64,000 nucleotides of DNA, taken from positions 27,278,297 through 27,342,296 of the forward strand of contig OX359278.1 in the NCBI GenBank assembly GCA_947179155.2, written 5' to 3'. This stretch comes from Hedera helix. Taxonomy: Eukaryota > Streptophyta > Magnoliopsida > Apiales > Araliaceae. Below, piece by piece: positions 35,689-47,683 of this stretch. How positions within the stretch are numbered: position 1 is the first letter of the stretch; every line of letters starts with the position of its first letter. The notes under the pieces were generated by a model. That model saw nothing but the letters and a program-made list of their open reading frames with translations, was not told where the DNA came from and made no database searches. The position numbers and the translations under genes were made by a program.

Positions 35689-36310
35689 TATTGACTGAAC
35701 AACTATAACATAAGATCAACCTAACAAATTTGATCTTTTCTAACTAAGTCCTTTTGTACATTATTACATCATTGCATATTGAAAGTACTTTACAAACTCT
35801 GCTATACACATATACAACAATGATTTATTCTTATATTACTCTGCTTTTATCATTTATCTTTTATGCAGAGTGGCTCCTACAGAAAGATCAACCTAACATT
35901 TCCGATCTTTAATCTCTAAGTCCTTTGTACACATATTTCTTTTCAAAAAAGGACTTTACAACATTTGAACCAGATAACTTTTACTTTTATTATAAGCAGC
36001 AGATAGTTTTTAACAAGATCATATTTGTTTATATAAGTGTGCAATTCACAATATTTGAACCAGGTAATTTATTTCATACACACATGATCATGTAGACACA
36101 TATTCAGATTGATATGTAATTACTTAGTTAATTAACCACATAAGCACTTTAAAACATATACGCACATAGTCAAGTAAGCACATAGACACATAGGCACATG
36201 ATCACATAAGCACTTAGTCAGATACATATGGACAATTAACCATATAAGCACATTTACCCAAATCATTTTTGCACATCAGTCATCATCATCAAATCAAACA
36301 ACCTTCAACA

Positions 36311-37085
36311 CTATGCACAATATTTAAATGAATTCTTTCTAAACTATGATACCAAATTAGTTTACTCATGAAAAGTTGAATAATTTTTGATGAGTTGATC
36401 AACAAGTTAAATCACTCAAAATTTAGGACACAATACAGGTATTGGACAAACTCACTAGCATTTAAAACTCAGTTTAGAGATTATATTTAAAACAAAACAA
36501 CAAACATGTGGTAGGAAACACTACTTCAGCTCCTAATTTGAAAACAAAAGACTTAAATAAACATAATCTAGTGCCTATAAAGAAAACTAACATCCCAGTT
36601 CAAGCAATAAAAAATACATAAGGATCACTTTATACGAAACTGAAGACTATGAAGAACCTTTACCTGATACTCCTCAAATCAAGAAAAGCACAAAGTTCTG
36701 ATGCACCTGTATCCAAAATAAACTGTAAACAAGTTAATACGAAATACTACGTCTAAATATATGTTTAAAACAATCCCAAATATATTTTCTGCAAACAAAC
36801 ATAGACTTACTTAGTAATTTGGAACATTAAGAAAGTTTGAGCCACATATTAAAGTGTTCATTGGCGAAGTAGTGCATTATAGTCAGGCCTGCATGCAAAC
36901 GAATCGAACCGTTTGCAAACAGGTTAAGTTCGATTCAAGTTTGGTTCGATAAAGTTCGATTTAATTAACTTATTGAGTCGAGTTCACACATTATATCGCG
37001 AGTAGTTCACGAGTTATTCTGAAAGAAATATCTTTCACAATTTAGATTTTTTCTTTGATAAAACTAAGATGGTATGAGGATGTTT
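36311..37085. other. CACTA interior between two solo LTRs, with a possible short exon
   Basis: Mostly AT-rich. On the minus strand 36706-36664 is bounded by acceptor-like TTGGATACAG and donor-like GTAAAG, and would encode ASELCAFLDLRSI in one frame. It is 43 nt and unidentified, possibly another captured exon. At 36890-37010 there is a dense run of (A)GTTCGA(T) and CGAACC motifs of the kind seen in several plant repeats. Confidence 0.35.
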
Positions 37086-38929
37086 TGTTGGTTTGTAATA
37101 TTCATAGACACGCAATTAAATTGCATAAAATAGCGGAAGCATGGTAAAATCAAATTTAAAAATTTACAAACCATAATCCAGGATCGACCTTTATGCGCAA
37201 CTATTAATTAATAAAGAAGAAGTTAGAGATATACTCTTGTAGAACTCAAAGCTTCAACGGGTACAAGTTCACCTCCAAATCCTTCACGATCTCCTTGAAT
37301 TTCACCGATTGGATTCCAATGATCAACGTTAGCCACCCAAGTGTTTGGCCTCTAGAGGTGATCCACCAAGGAATAATAATAATTCAAGAAGTGGGTGGTG
37401 ACAAACCCTAGTTTTCTCTCTCTAGAGAATATGTGAGTACTCTCCCAAAAACTTATGGAAATGTATGTGTGTAACCTTTATCCATAATAAAACTTCTCTT
37501 ATTTATAGATTTAGTAAACCCTCCTAACACCTTTAGGAATAGAGTTTTTAATTAAACTCCTAATCTAATTAGGATCTTAATTAATTTAATATAATAATTA
37601 TAATTCCTAAACCATTTAGGAACTTAATTATTAATTATGAGAGTACTCTTATTAATTAATTCCTAAACCATTTAGGAACTAAATAATAATGATAATAGTA
37701 ATAATAATAATAATAATAAGACTCCTCTTATTAATTTATAATTAGTATTTCTAAAATACTAAATAATAAATATTAAGCTATTTAATTTATTCTATCCCCA
37801 TAATATAAATTAAATATACTTAATTCATTATTAAAATTATGCCATTTACTTCTTAAATAATTATTTTTCTTTTGCGGTGTGACCCTTTAAGTTCTCCATA
37901 TTAAACCGGTTATAGAATAAATTAATTAGAACTATTCTAATCTTATTTATATAAATAAATTAAACTATTTAATTCATTTAAATAAATAATATTTATTCTA
38001 TAATAAGGGTAAGCCCCCTTAGCGATCAACGACTTTCTAAATAATATAGATTTCAACATTTAATCACAAAAGAACCTATTCAGTGAATAGTTACCGTACA
38101 ATTCAATCCTTCTACCTCACAACGTCCCAATCAAATATAAGACATGATATAACTGTCAAGTCTTATTTTATTTGATTATATGCATTTCGATCCTTAAATG
38201 AATAACTCTAATTAATGTAAATTAGAAATTATTTTCTAATTTTCATTCTGCCTTGGCCAATGACTACTGAGTTGTCATTTATCGAATCGCATAGGACATT
38301 CCCTTCTTTTACTAGAAGTGGTAGATTCTTTGTTGATCACTCACCTATCTCCATGTATGACTTATTATATCCAATCATACCTTTTGATACACCCTAAAGG
38401 TTTTAAGTAATATGTCAAAACATAATTCATCATACACAAGATACTACGATGATCTCAAGTCCAATGATCACTTGTACTACTATCACAAAAGGAACTCCTA
38501 TTGACAGGCAAGTAAGACTCCATTAGGTGTTCCTTAAGCGAGTCACGTTCAATGAACTTATTTTCTAATAAGCACCTACATACTTGCTTTAGTGTCTCTA
38601 CACAAATGATTATGAGATCAATTATCAACTTCATAAGAGTAAGCATAGTATGTACTAATATATCCAGATTCACTAATACTCATTTTAGTGATCCAACGAT
38701 TAGGAACAATTTTAGTTTTGAGCTATCTTGAATTTAGATCTCATTAGCATGATTATCATCATGGTTCTAAAAGCATTGCTCGAAAACTATGAGTTTATCC
38801 ATTTGATTAATTCAAGTTATTAATCATGAATACAGAAATACCTTGATTCTTTTATTAATAAATAAACAAGATTACAATGTATATGCTTATCACTTCAAAT
38901 GTGATTGGCTTGAGGGCATACTACTTTCA
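37086..38929 (-). mobile_element. Copia solo LTR (1844 bp) with perfect TSD TGTTT
   Basis: The plus strand starts TGTTGGTTTGTAATATTC and ends CATACTACTTTCA, flanked by TGTTT at 37081-37085 and 38930-38934. On the minus strand it starts TGAAAGTAGTATGCCCTCAA. That start matches the LTR at 61735-62285, and the end matches the LTR piece at 58835-59205, so all three belong to one Copia family. The 72-codon minus ORF at 38455-38673 is LTR sequence, as shown by its homologue in the LTR at 61884. Confidence 0.9.
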
Positions 38930-38934
38930 TGTTT

Positions 38935-39288
38935 GACATCAATCTTAGATAAAAAATTATGAAGAAGAATACTATTAATGAAGGAATTATTAATCGTTAT
39001 ATATTATTGTTGAGAGATTTTTTGCGAGAGATAAAATTGGTCACTATTTTGTTAAAACAAGTTTTTTAGAATTAATTATATTGAATATAAATTGTATTAT
39101 ATATAAATACATTAATTTTTTTACAGTAGTAAATTTACTTTTAATAATACTCTTTAAGTAACTTACAATATCGATTATTTCTTTTAATAAACTATAAAGT
39201 AAATAACTTTACTTTACTTTAAAATTTCATACATTAATCATGACAAAAAAAAATATAGTGGCGCTCTTTTATGGAATAGACCACAAAT

Positions 39289-39326
<38 letters not shown>

Positions 39327-41756
39327 ATATATGTATATTCTACAGAAAGAGCCAAGTCATTTAGTTAAAAAAAGAGAGAGTTAAGTTTGAGTTTGTTCTT
39401 TAATTTATTATATACTACAATTCAAATTGCAATGTAATTAATATTTTAATATAAACTTTATTCATAATAATAATTTTTAAGTAATTTACAATATTAATTC
39501 TATTAATTAAAATATTAAATTATAATAATTTAAATTTTAAAATATTGTAAATCGACAATAAACAGAATTATAATAATTATGACTTTTTTTGTAGAACATA
39601 TTACAAATGTTAAAATATTAATTTTTTTCCTACATAAAAGTTATGTTTTAATTTGTTATAATTAATTTATAATATTCTAAAATTTATATTTAAATTTATC
39701 TTTAAGTTTTTTAAATAATAATTTTACACATACTATTACTTCTAAAAGAGTTGTTTTTTTGTAAATGTTATCACACTCTTTTTTTCGGAACAGAGTCCCT
39801 AATTGAGGAGTTGTGTGCTTCTGGAACAAAATCGAGCCCTTTCCCTCTTACGTCTCCCTCTTGATACGACATCCCAATCGACAAATCCTTTGACCTCGCA
39901 CGATTACGTTAAAATAAAATCATTCAAGTTTGCAGTGCTGACCTTGGTATTTTGGGATTTCCATCCAAAGATTTACCATATTAATTTCTTTCTCAATTCG
40001 TCCCATTGTTTTATTTTCGAAGAAGGGAGTACTCGAAGGTACCTTTTCTTTGCTTACAGTTGTCAATTATTTAAATAATTTTCCTGGTCTTGTGTTTACA
40101 GTATAGCATTTTGAATAATGTTTTTATCGAATATGTAAGACAGTTGTTGTGGCGCCATTTATTGTAAATTACACCGGAGCACTTTTCCTTCAATACCTTG
40201 CTGAGATAGATTCCTAATCTCAAGCTATGGACTTAGCTAGTTCTTTTTCAATATTACTTTGACATATGCCTATATTGGACACACAGCTTTATGTTCATCT
40301 GGTGTTTGATTAATAATCTTTGGATTAGTGCAAAATGGTAAGAAGAAGAATAATCCATATGTAACTCATATATATTTATGGGTAAAGCAATTAAGAAATG
40401 TTAAATCCCTATATGAACACCACCAAAGGCCATCTACGCCTCAAAGACTGAGGCTAGGTAGAATTCTAAAACCCCTATATGAACGCCACCTATGTTCATC
40501 TATGCCCCTATTAGCATTCTAAATATATATTACTTACTGAAAAAGAGAGAAAAATTGAATCTGATAGACAACAATTGGAAATATAATTTACTGATATTGG
40601 ATGCAATGATTTATATCTATCCTTCTCAATTGGACCATTGAGTTCTAGTTTCATACTTTTGGACACATCATTGATTATTGCTCCCTATAGTTGCAATTCA
40701 AGCCCTAAATCTCCCATATTAAGCCCTAATTTATCATAACCAGCCCCTTTTATAGTCACAATCAGTCATAGATACGTCCCAATTTATCCCAATGACGATG
40801 AAGAGAGAACCTCGGTCATAGATACGTCCTAATCTCAGCTCATTCCGTAAATCTACTCAAGCTTACGACTTTCTCAGGTACGAAAAACAAGCATTTAGAT
40901 TTTGTATCAAACTTTTTTTGCCTATGAAGTGTTTGACAAAATTTCTCAATGAAGACTAATTATGCACACAAAGTAAAACTTGAACCAAATTTATTCTATA
41001 AATGCAGTCTTGCTTACATGTTCTTATCAAGAATGTCAGTAGAAAGGAAGACAAAGAAATTAACATGCATTAAGAATGTAGCACTCCATATGAATAAGCA
41101 TGACTTATTAGGAACCTGTTAACAACGCAATTTGTGTGCTTCTGTTCCTTACTAAGCAGGGGTAGAGTCTTGTAACCTTTTTATCTATTAAACATTTGGT
41201 AGTAAACTAACTATCCAGAAGTTAAGGGTCCTCTTTTGCAACTGTCTTTTTAGCTACAATTTAATGTCGAATAATTATTCTACTTTTCTTTTGTGTTTTA
41301 ATAACTTTATTCTTCGTTGATTCTTACAACATTTGCATGCACTAATTGCTTCGAGGAATGGTTCTCAACTACTTAAATATGGTTGAAAGGGAAAGCCTAA
41401 GTTTTGTCCATTTAGACTTTCTCATGTAAGATAATATATTGACATACACTGCTTCTATACATGTTGACAACATCTGAATTAATAACATCTTGATTTAAGT
41501 AAATACTACCTCTGTTTGAAAATATAAGATCACTTGCATTCCCTCTGATTTCACAGGCTTAGAAATTCAATTTAAGTTAGTATCAACCATTTAATATGAC
41601 ATTTAATGTTACATCTTGTTTGCAAAATTCAAGCGTCACTCACAAGTTATAGGTTACACGTTGGGGTTGGTTATGCACTTTTTTATTTATTTTATAAAAC
41701 ATACTTTTACCGTTGAACCTGAATTGTAACTGTTATTCTATTGGTTGAAATTACAG
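38935..41756. other. CACTA interior, AT-rich, no assigned gene
   Basis: A poly-A run of about 34 nt lies at 39289-39322. Around 39780-40080 and 40620-40880 the sequence is less AT-biased and may be host-derived (for example CTTACGACTTTCTCAG followed by GTACGA, a plausible donor at 40879), but I recognise no protein. Confidence 0.4.
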
Positions 41757-41828
41757 ATAGTCCATTTCCATAGATCATCATGGCTCCTGCAGTAATAATA
41801 GATTGTTCAGACTCTGTCAAGGCTAGAG
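41757..41828 (+). pseudogene. Unidentified captured 5' exon with ATG
   Basis: Acceptor GAAATTACAG precedes 41757. ATG at 41780 reads MAPAVIIDCSDSVKARG, and GTGAAA follows AG at 41828 as a possible donor. The splice signals and an ATG in good context suggest a host gene exon carried by the CACTA element. I do not recognise the peptide. Reading through the donor gives a stop after about 15 further codons. Confidence 0.35.
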
Positions 41829-41983
41829 GTGAAATATTCTGTATTATGCTGTTTATGTGCTACCAATATAAAACTTAAAACTTGATTAGCTGGCTTATTT
41901 TAAGAATGTTAAATTGCTAAATGATGCGTTAAATTGAACTATCTACACACTATGATATAAGTCATTAGTATAATTTAAAACTT

Positions 41984-42470
41984 TTGAATCAATTAATATG
42001 TTGTATGAGTATGTCTATTAACTCGCCAAATCATAATAACAAAAAAATTATTGAACAAAATAATTTTACTAACCAGTACCTGACATCCATAGGTAAACAG
42101 TTAGACAAAATTGAAGAAAAATTTGATGAAAAACTCCAAACCAGTAAAATTGAAAAACCTTTACTCAATTTCCCTGAAAAGAGAAGTGGATTAGGTTTAT
42201 CCTCTACTGATCAAGAACTTGCTAAAACTCTTGATAAATTATTTAAAAAACTTGATAAACCTGAATCTAGTGAACCTAAACTCTTAGCAGTTATCAATCA
42301 GGATTTAGACCATAACCTATGGTGATATTATAAGCCAAATTCAAAAAACAGGCCTTAAAATGTGTATAGATTTTAAGCTCAGTAAACAAGCTAATAAAGA
42401 CAAAAATAAAGCAAAATATGAATTGAGAACATTTTATGAACAATGTGGTTTACCACCTGTTACACCTTCA
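41984..42470 (+). pseudogene. Pararetroviral ORF1, capsid-region fragment
   Basis: An open stretch (41984-42325), rich in Asn, Lys and Glu, with a helix around IGKQLDKIEEKFDEKL. It is followed by a frameshift and a less clear stretch to the TGA at 42471. The composition and position before the zinc knuckle match the variable part of caulimovirid capsid proteins. The frame has no ATG at its start and the upstream part is absent. Confidence 0.55.
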
Positions 42471-42473
42471 TGA

Positions 42474-44024
42474 AGAAAACATATTAAACATTATAAAAAA
42501 GATAAATACCAATCTCGAAAAAGACATAAAAATTATCAAAATAAAGATGATTATTATAAAAATAAAAATCAATCATATTACAAGAGAAAATCTTATAAAA
42601 AATCTTCTCCTCAAACTAAAAAGAAAAGTTATATAAAATTTGATAAAAGTAAAGTTATTTGCCATAATTCTGGCAAACCCGGTCATTATAAAAATGAATG
42701 TAAAGTAAAAGAAAAACTTAACCAATTAAAAATATCTAACGAAGATACTGAACAAATATTAGAATTAATGCAAATAAAAAATCAGTCTAGTAATGATAAT
42801 TCTGAAACTGAATTTTCTGATTCTTCTGATAATTCTAGTATCAATAGTCATAGCAACCATTCCCCAGATGTCACTTTAGGATGTATTGATAGTTGCTGTA
42901 ATAAAAGATTAAATGTTATCAATAAAGTTAACATTCTTACGGCTAATGAAGAAGAACAAAATCTACTAATTGAATTAATCAGTAAAATCACTGATCCGAA
43001 ATTAAAGAAACAGTATACCAAACAGTTAAAAGATTTATTAATAAAAGATAACCCTATTAATAAAATTAATAAGGTTAAAGAAAAACCTATTATTAGCCTC
43101 AATAAAATCCTTGAGAAATTCAAAAATCCAATCAAAGAAATTAGTTTACCTGGACTACATATTGAAGTCAAAAATTTGAAAAAAGAAATTTCTCTACTCA
43201 AGCAAGAAGTTGAAACTATTAAAGCCAATAATAATATTGCTCTCCATGAATCCTCTGATAGCGATACTGATGAAGCAACACCTTCTTATAAAGAAGAACC
43301 TGAAACTTCAAATCACCAAGCTCAACTTATTGAACAAGGTAATTCTTTAAAAATGTTAAAAGAAATTACTATTCAAAAATGGTATATTAATATAACCATA
43401 GTTATAGATAAAACTTTTAAGTTAGAACTCCCAACCTTAGTTGATACAGGTGCTGATTTAAACTGTATTCAAGAAGGACAAGTTCCAACTAGGTTTTATG
43501 AAAAAATCAGTGCTCGACTTAGTTCAGCTAATGGTAGTCAAATGAAAATAAAATATCAGTTGCCTAAAGTCCATATTTGTCAAGATAATGTTTGTTTTAA
43601 AATATCATTTGTTTTAATAAGAAACATGACTGATAAAATAATTTTAGGCTTACCGTTTATATATTTATTATTCCCATTCAGTACTACTACTAAAGGATTG
43701 AATAATACCCATCTAGGTCACCAAGTCACCTTTAGCTTCATAACTGAACCTAAAGAAATAAACCTAAAAGCTATTCAAGAACAATCAATCTCTAGTACTT
43801 TAAATATTTTAAATAGCAAAACTCAGCATTTAAATTATTTAAAGGATGAGATTAAATATAAACGAATTGAAGACCAATTACAAAATCCCAAACTCCAGAG
43901 TAAAATTAAAGATTTTCAAGATCTTTTAAGTAAAAATGTTTGTTCTGATTTACCTCATGTTTTTTGGCATAGGAAAAGCATATTGTTAGGTTACCTTATG
44001 CTAAGGAATTCAAAGAGTCTTTAA
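42474..44024 (+). pseudogene. Pararetroviral ORF1: basic region, zinc knuckle and aspartic protease
   Basis: A basic Lys/Tyr-rich run is followed near 42660-42705 by a capsid-type CCHC knuckle in which the second Cys is replaced by Ser (C-x2-S-x4-H-x4-C). Next come an acidic Ser/Asp-rich stretch, a coiled coil near codons 120-150 of the 42768 frame, and an aspartic protease with the active-site DTGAD at about 43443-43457 and a later ILGLPF. The frame is lost at 44024, just before RT. The protease would mature the polyprotein; the knuckle binds RNA. No ATG near the start of the open stretch is credible, as it is an internal part of a polyprotein. Confidence 0.8.
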
Positions 44025-45340
44025 TTCCCACTAAGGCTAGACCTATACAAATGAATCAAGAACAAATGGAATTTTGCAAAAAAGAAATTGATGATTTACT
44101 TAGTAAGAGATTAATTAGAAAGAGTAAGTCACCCTGGTCTTGCCCAGCTTTTTATGTTAATAAAAATGCTGAAATAGAACGTGGAGTCCCCAGGTTAGTT
44201 ATCAATTACAAACCTTTAAACAAGGTTTTAGAATGGATTAGGTATCCATTACCTAATAAAAAAGATTTAATTGGTAGATTGAGTCAAGTAGTTGTCTTTA
44301 GTAAATTTGACCTTAAGAGTGGATTTTGGCAAATCCAAATTCATGAAAAGGATAGGTATAAGATAGCATTCACTACACTCTTTGGACATTACGAATGAAA
44401 CGTAATGTCCTTTGGCCTTAAGAATGCCCTTAGTGAATTCCAGAATATCATGAATGATATTCTAAACCTATTTAGTCATTTTGCTATAGTTTATATTGAC
44501 GATGTTCTTATTTTTTCTAATTCCATTAACGAACATTGGAAACTTCTTAATTCATTCTTTAAAATTGTTCAATCAAATGGATTAGTTCTATCCCAGTCAA
44601 AATGCAGTCTTTTCCAGACTAAAGTTAAATTTCTTAGTCATAATATTCAATACGGACAAATACACTCCGTTGATAGAGCTATACAGTTTTCTAATAAATT
44701 TCCAGATGTCATCACAGATAAAACCCAACTTCAAAGATTTTTAGGTTCCCTCAACTATATCGGTGAATTTTACAAAAATCTGCGAATTGTCTGTAAACCA
44801 TTGTTTGAACGTTTAAAAGATAACCCTACACCTTGGACCGATGTTCATACTTCTGTCATTCGACAAGTTAAAAATCATGTCAGATCTCTTCCTTGCCTTA
44901 GCATAGCCAACCCTACAACTTTCAAAATTGTTGAAATCCATGCCTCTAATATTGGCCTTGAAGGAATTCTCAAACAAAAATTAATGCCTACTTCTTCTGA
45001 ACAACTAGTTTGCTTTTATTCCCATGTCTGGAATCCAACCCAGATAAACTATTCAACTATTAAAAAAGAGATTTTATCTCTAGTTTTATGCATCAATAAA
45101 TTTCAAAGTGATTTATTAAATCAAATTTTTTTAGTAAGGATTGATTGTAAATCAGCAAAATATATTTTAGAAAAAGATATTGAAAACATTTCTTCTAAGC
45201 AAACATTTGCTAGATGGCAAACTATTTTATCTATTTTTGATTTTGATATTAAATACATTAAAGGTAGTAACAATTCAATCCCATACTTTCTAACCAGAGA
45301 GTTTATTCAAACAGGTACCCCATCATGAGTGACAAAAAAG
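44025..45340 (+). pseudogene. Pararetroviral ORF1: reverse transcriptase and RNase H
   Basis: RT fingers/palm run from about 44051. The catalytic YIDD is at about 44490-44501, and RNase H-like sequence (DCKSAKYIL, FARWQ) extends to about 45328, with the stop overlapping the ORF2 start in ATGA. A TGA at 44396-44398 replaces a Trp codon (conserved in the family), and the frame was lost just upstream at 44024. The RNase H segment also has changes at its first acidic site (EIHASNI, where the minus copy has ETDASDI). It copies pregenomic RNA in intact viruses; here it is a relic. Confidence 0.85.
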
Positions 45341-45568
45341 AAAATTGAGCTTTTTAAATATATATTCAACTGTGCGGTCCCTATCCCTTACTTCCCCTTA
45401 CATCATGAAATCTATGTTTTGTATATGAATATGATCTGTGAGTAGTCGACCCCCTGTTCTCATGGCCTTTCTTTATCTGCTTCAGCCCTCTTGGATAGAG
45501 ACTGCAATCTGGCCAACAGATGTCAGTCCAATGATATGTAATTAAGAAATTAGTTTACTAAAAGAACT

Positions 45569-45742
45569 TTTATTAATTGAAAAACAAGTACAGGATTGAC
45601 TCAAGAAATAAGAAGGGAAAATAAGAAGAGAAACCAAAGATTTGTCAAAGAAGGAACTCTGAGTCTTTACAAGTTTCTTACCAAAATTCCATCTTAGGGT
45701 TCGCAGTCTGCTGAACCAAATAACTGAGCGTTCCTTTTATAG
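45569..45742 (-). promoter_or_regulatory. Pararetroviral promoter and polyadenylation region
   Basis: On the minus strand CTATAAAAGG (45742-45733) is a strong TATA box. About 165 bases downstream, AATAAA (45574-45569) is the expected poly(A) signal of the terminally redundant pregenomic RNA. In Caulimoviridae both lie in the large intergenic region after the last ORF, which is where this is (ORF2 ends at 46086). Confidence 0.65.
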
Positions 45743-46085
45743 AAATAAGGAAACACAATTTACATGATTGTTGAAATTTACTATTACAAAAACAGACGCT
45801 TAACTTTTACAAAAGTGGAATTATTACAGACACTTTACTATTCATGAACAATGACTTTCTCTTACTATTTATCTACTTTCAGTGGAAAAGTAGTAACTTT
45901 CGACTGAGTGGACTGCTGCTTTTATCCTGAGATAATTAAAAGAGGGCCCAGCATTATTGGATGCTGGACAGAGTGCGCGGGCACTGAATGACTGAGGGCC
46001 ACACAACATTGGATGCTGGTTGTCTGGGAAATGCTGACTGGAAACTGGCGTGGGCCAGAAATGACTAGGGGCTCACGGGAGCTAG

Positions 46086-47437
46086 TCAGGCAAAAGAATC
46101 TTGAGCATATTGAAGATCAATGGTGCCATAAGGATCCTGATTAACACTGGAAGATGACTGTTGGGTTGATTTGGAAGAGGAAGATGAAGAGTCTTCTTCT
46201 TTAAGGGAGTTTACTCTGGCCTGAAGGGCTTGAGCTAATAATTTCAACTCATCACGAGAACAATTTTTAACTTATAAAATATCAAGAGAACCATAAGGGC
46301 TAGGATACTCTTATTTGACCTTGAGTTTACTAGAAGAGCCTTGGGCAGGAATTGACTTAATAGGAGTGACTGGAGAAGGAGGGAATTCCTTCTGAACTTG
46401 AAAGACAATTCTATTAACATCAAATTTGTCCCACCATTTAATAAAGAAGATCCGGGTAACTATTGGGAGTTGAACCGCTGGAAGGTTATACTGCCATTTA
46501 AGAATCCACAGAATCTTATATTTACTAACAAATCTAAGCAGTATTGGGATACTTTCTAACTTAGGATTGAATGGGGATTTATTACTGTAATTATTGACTT
46601 GTGCCAGAAGGAGATCTGAGAAGATAACAGAAATTGGGCCATATCTGGACCACCAAAGGGTAAACCAGGTGGGAATTTGACTTTTGAATTTGTGGTCAAA
46701 CTGAATAAACCACGAATGACTCATAGAGGCATTTTGGTACAAAATTATTTTGTGCCCAGCTTCTACATAATCATAATAATTAAAGTATCATTTATCAGGG
46801 GTTAACATAGCATTACTGGGATCAGTAAGAGGGCAAAGATCAGAAGGGTGATTTGATCCTTGTTGGTTGAGACCTTTCAGATTTTGCCAATCAGAAAGAG
46901 AGATGACTTGTTTAATATAGAGAGAATGGAAGATAATTTTAGTAGCATCATTCCTATCAAAAATAGGTTTGAAGGCAACTGACTCTATTTGAATAAGGAT
47001 ATCCTTATAAAAGGATAATGACTTATGAGGATTGAAAGGGATAAAATGCCAACCAGGGGAAAAAATTGGGAAGTAAGTTTGACTGGGTCATTTTTAGGGT
47101 TCATGGAAGGTTCAATGTAGAATAAGTTGACTTCATAATTGAGAATATATTCAGCTTTTGGCATGGACTGGACAGACTTTTTGATTTGGCTTTGGGTTTG
47201 AGAGGCAAAAGGATTAAAAGGCTGGGGTTGACTAGTAAGGGTTGAAGTATAGGGTTTAGGGATTTGGCCTAAAACTTGAAATTGAGTTGCGGGAGGACGA
47301 ATAGGATAACTTGGGTGGGGAACAAGAACAAGGGCTCCTATAATTTTATTGGGCTGTCCGGAGACAGGAAGTTTACTAGACTGACTAGAAACATGTTGTT
47401 TACCACGATCACGCTTAATTTTCTTTTTGTCACTCAT
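46086..47437 (-). pseudogene. Pararetroviral ORF2 (unknown function), frameshifted
   Basis: ATG 47437 overlaps the ORF1 stop (ATGA). It opens with a very basic start (MSDKKKIKRDRGKQ), then a Ser/Pro/Gln-rich stretch. The first frame breaks near 46985. A second open part (46742-46311) is Trp-rich, and the C-terminal part holds a helix and a Ser-run before the TGA at 46086. Total about 450 codons. Florendovirus genomes carry a second ORF of unknown role at this place. The plus copy keeps only its first few codons (to about 45352). Confidence 0.7.
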
Positions 47438-47683
47438 GATGGGGTACTTGTTTGAATAAACTCTCTACTTAGAAAGTCTGGGATTGAATTGTTACTACCT
47501 TTAATGTATTCAATATCAAAATCAAAAATAGATAAAATAGCTTGCCATCTAGCAAATGTTTGCTTAGAAGAAATGTTTTCAACATCTTTTTCTAAAATAT
47601 ATTTTGCTGATTTATAATCAATACTTACTAAAAACTTTTGATTTAATAAATCACTTTGAAATTTATTGATGCATAAAACAAGA
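47434..47683 (-). pseudogene. Pararetroviral RNase H, C-terminal piece
   Basis: This is the last part of ORF1 of the inverted copy. It matches 45108-45340 of the plus copy and ends at the ATGA overlap. The Tat solo LTR begins at 47684, with the left duplication CAAGA at 47679-47683. Confidence 0.8.

Larger units (their letters stand above)
33334..36310 (-). mobile_element. SIRE-type Copia solo LTR (2977 bp) with perfect TSD CTATG
   Basis: The plus strand starts TGTTAGTTCCCAGAGGCA and ends AACCTTCAACA, flanked by CTATG at 33329-33333 and 36311-36315. On the minus strand it starts TGTTGAAGGTTGTTTGATTT with GATGATGATGA, as in Sirevirus LTRs, and ends in a C-run followed by TTCTAGATCACTTATGTGCC. 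No internal region. It contains a poly-G tract (33368-33391), a short duplicated TTAGTCACTAAGACAAGGAC, and a cluster of TCGTAGAGT motifs (34947-35688). The short ORFs inside are not genes. Confidence 0.85.
41984..45352 (+). mobile_element. Endogenous pararetrovirus (Florendovirus-like, Caulimoviridae), plus-strand partial copy
   Basis: It contains the 3' part of a caulimovirid polyprotein: capsid region, zinc knuckle, aspartic protease, RT and RNase H, then an ATGA overlap where the polyprotein stop meets the start of ORF2. That ATGA overlap of a large ORF1 with a second ORF is typical of Florendovirus. The movement protein and N-terminal capsid are missing, and homology to ORF2 stops at about 45352, where an inverted second copy begins. 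Several stops and frameshifts make it defective. The left breakpoint is approximate. Confidence 0.8.

Noticed and set aside
38455..38673. 72-codon minus ORF with a homologue at 61884-62210
   Set aside because: Both lie inside LTRs of the same Copia family. The similarity reflects LTR homology, and the two ORFs are on opposite strands relative to the window but the same strand of the LTR.
39803..40078. Possible host gene ORF of 91 codons
   Set aside because: Low-complexity Ser/Phe-rich translation without motif, upstream promoter or splice pattern I can support.
42848..43228. 126-codon minus ORF opposite the pararetroviral polyprotein
   Set aside because: Shadow of the Lys/Ile-rich sense frame.
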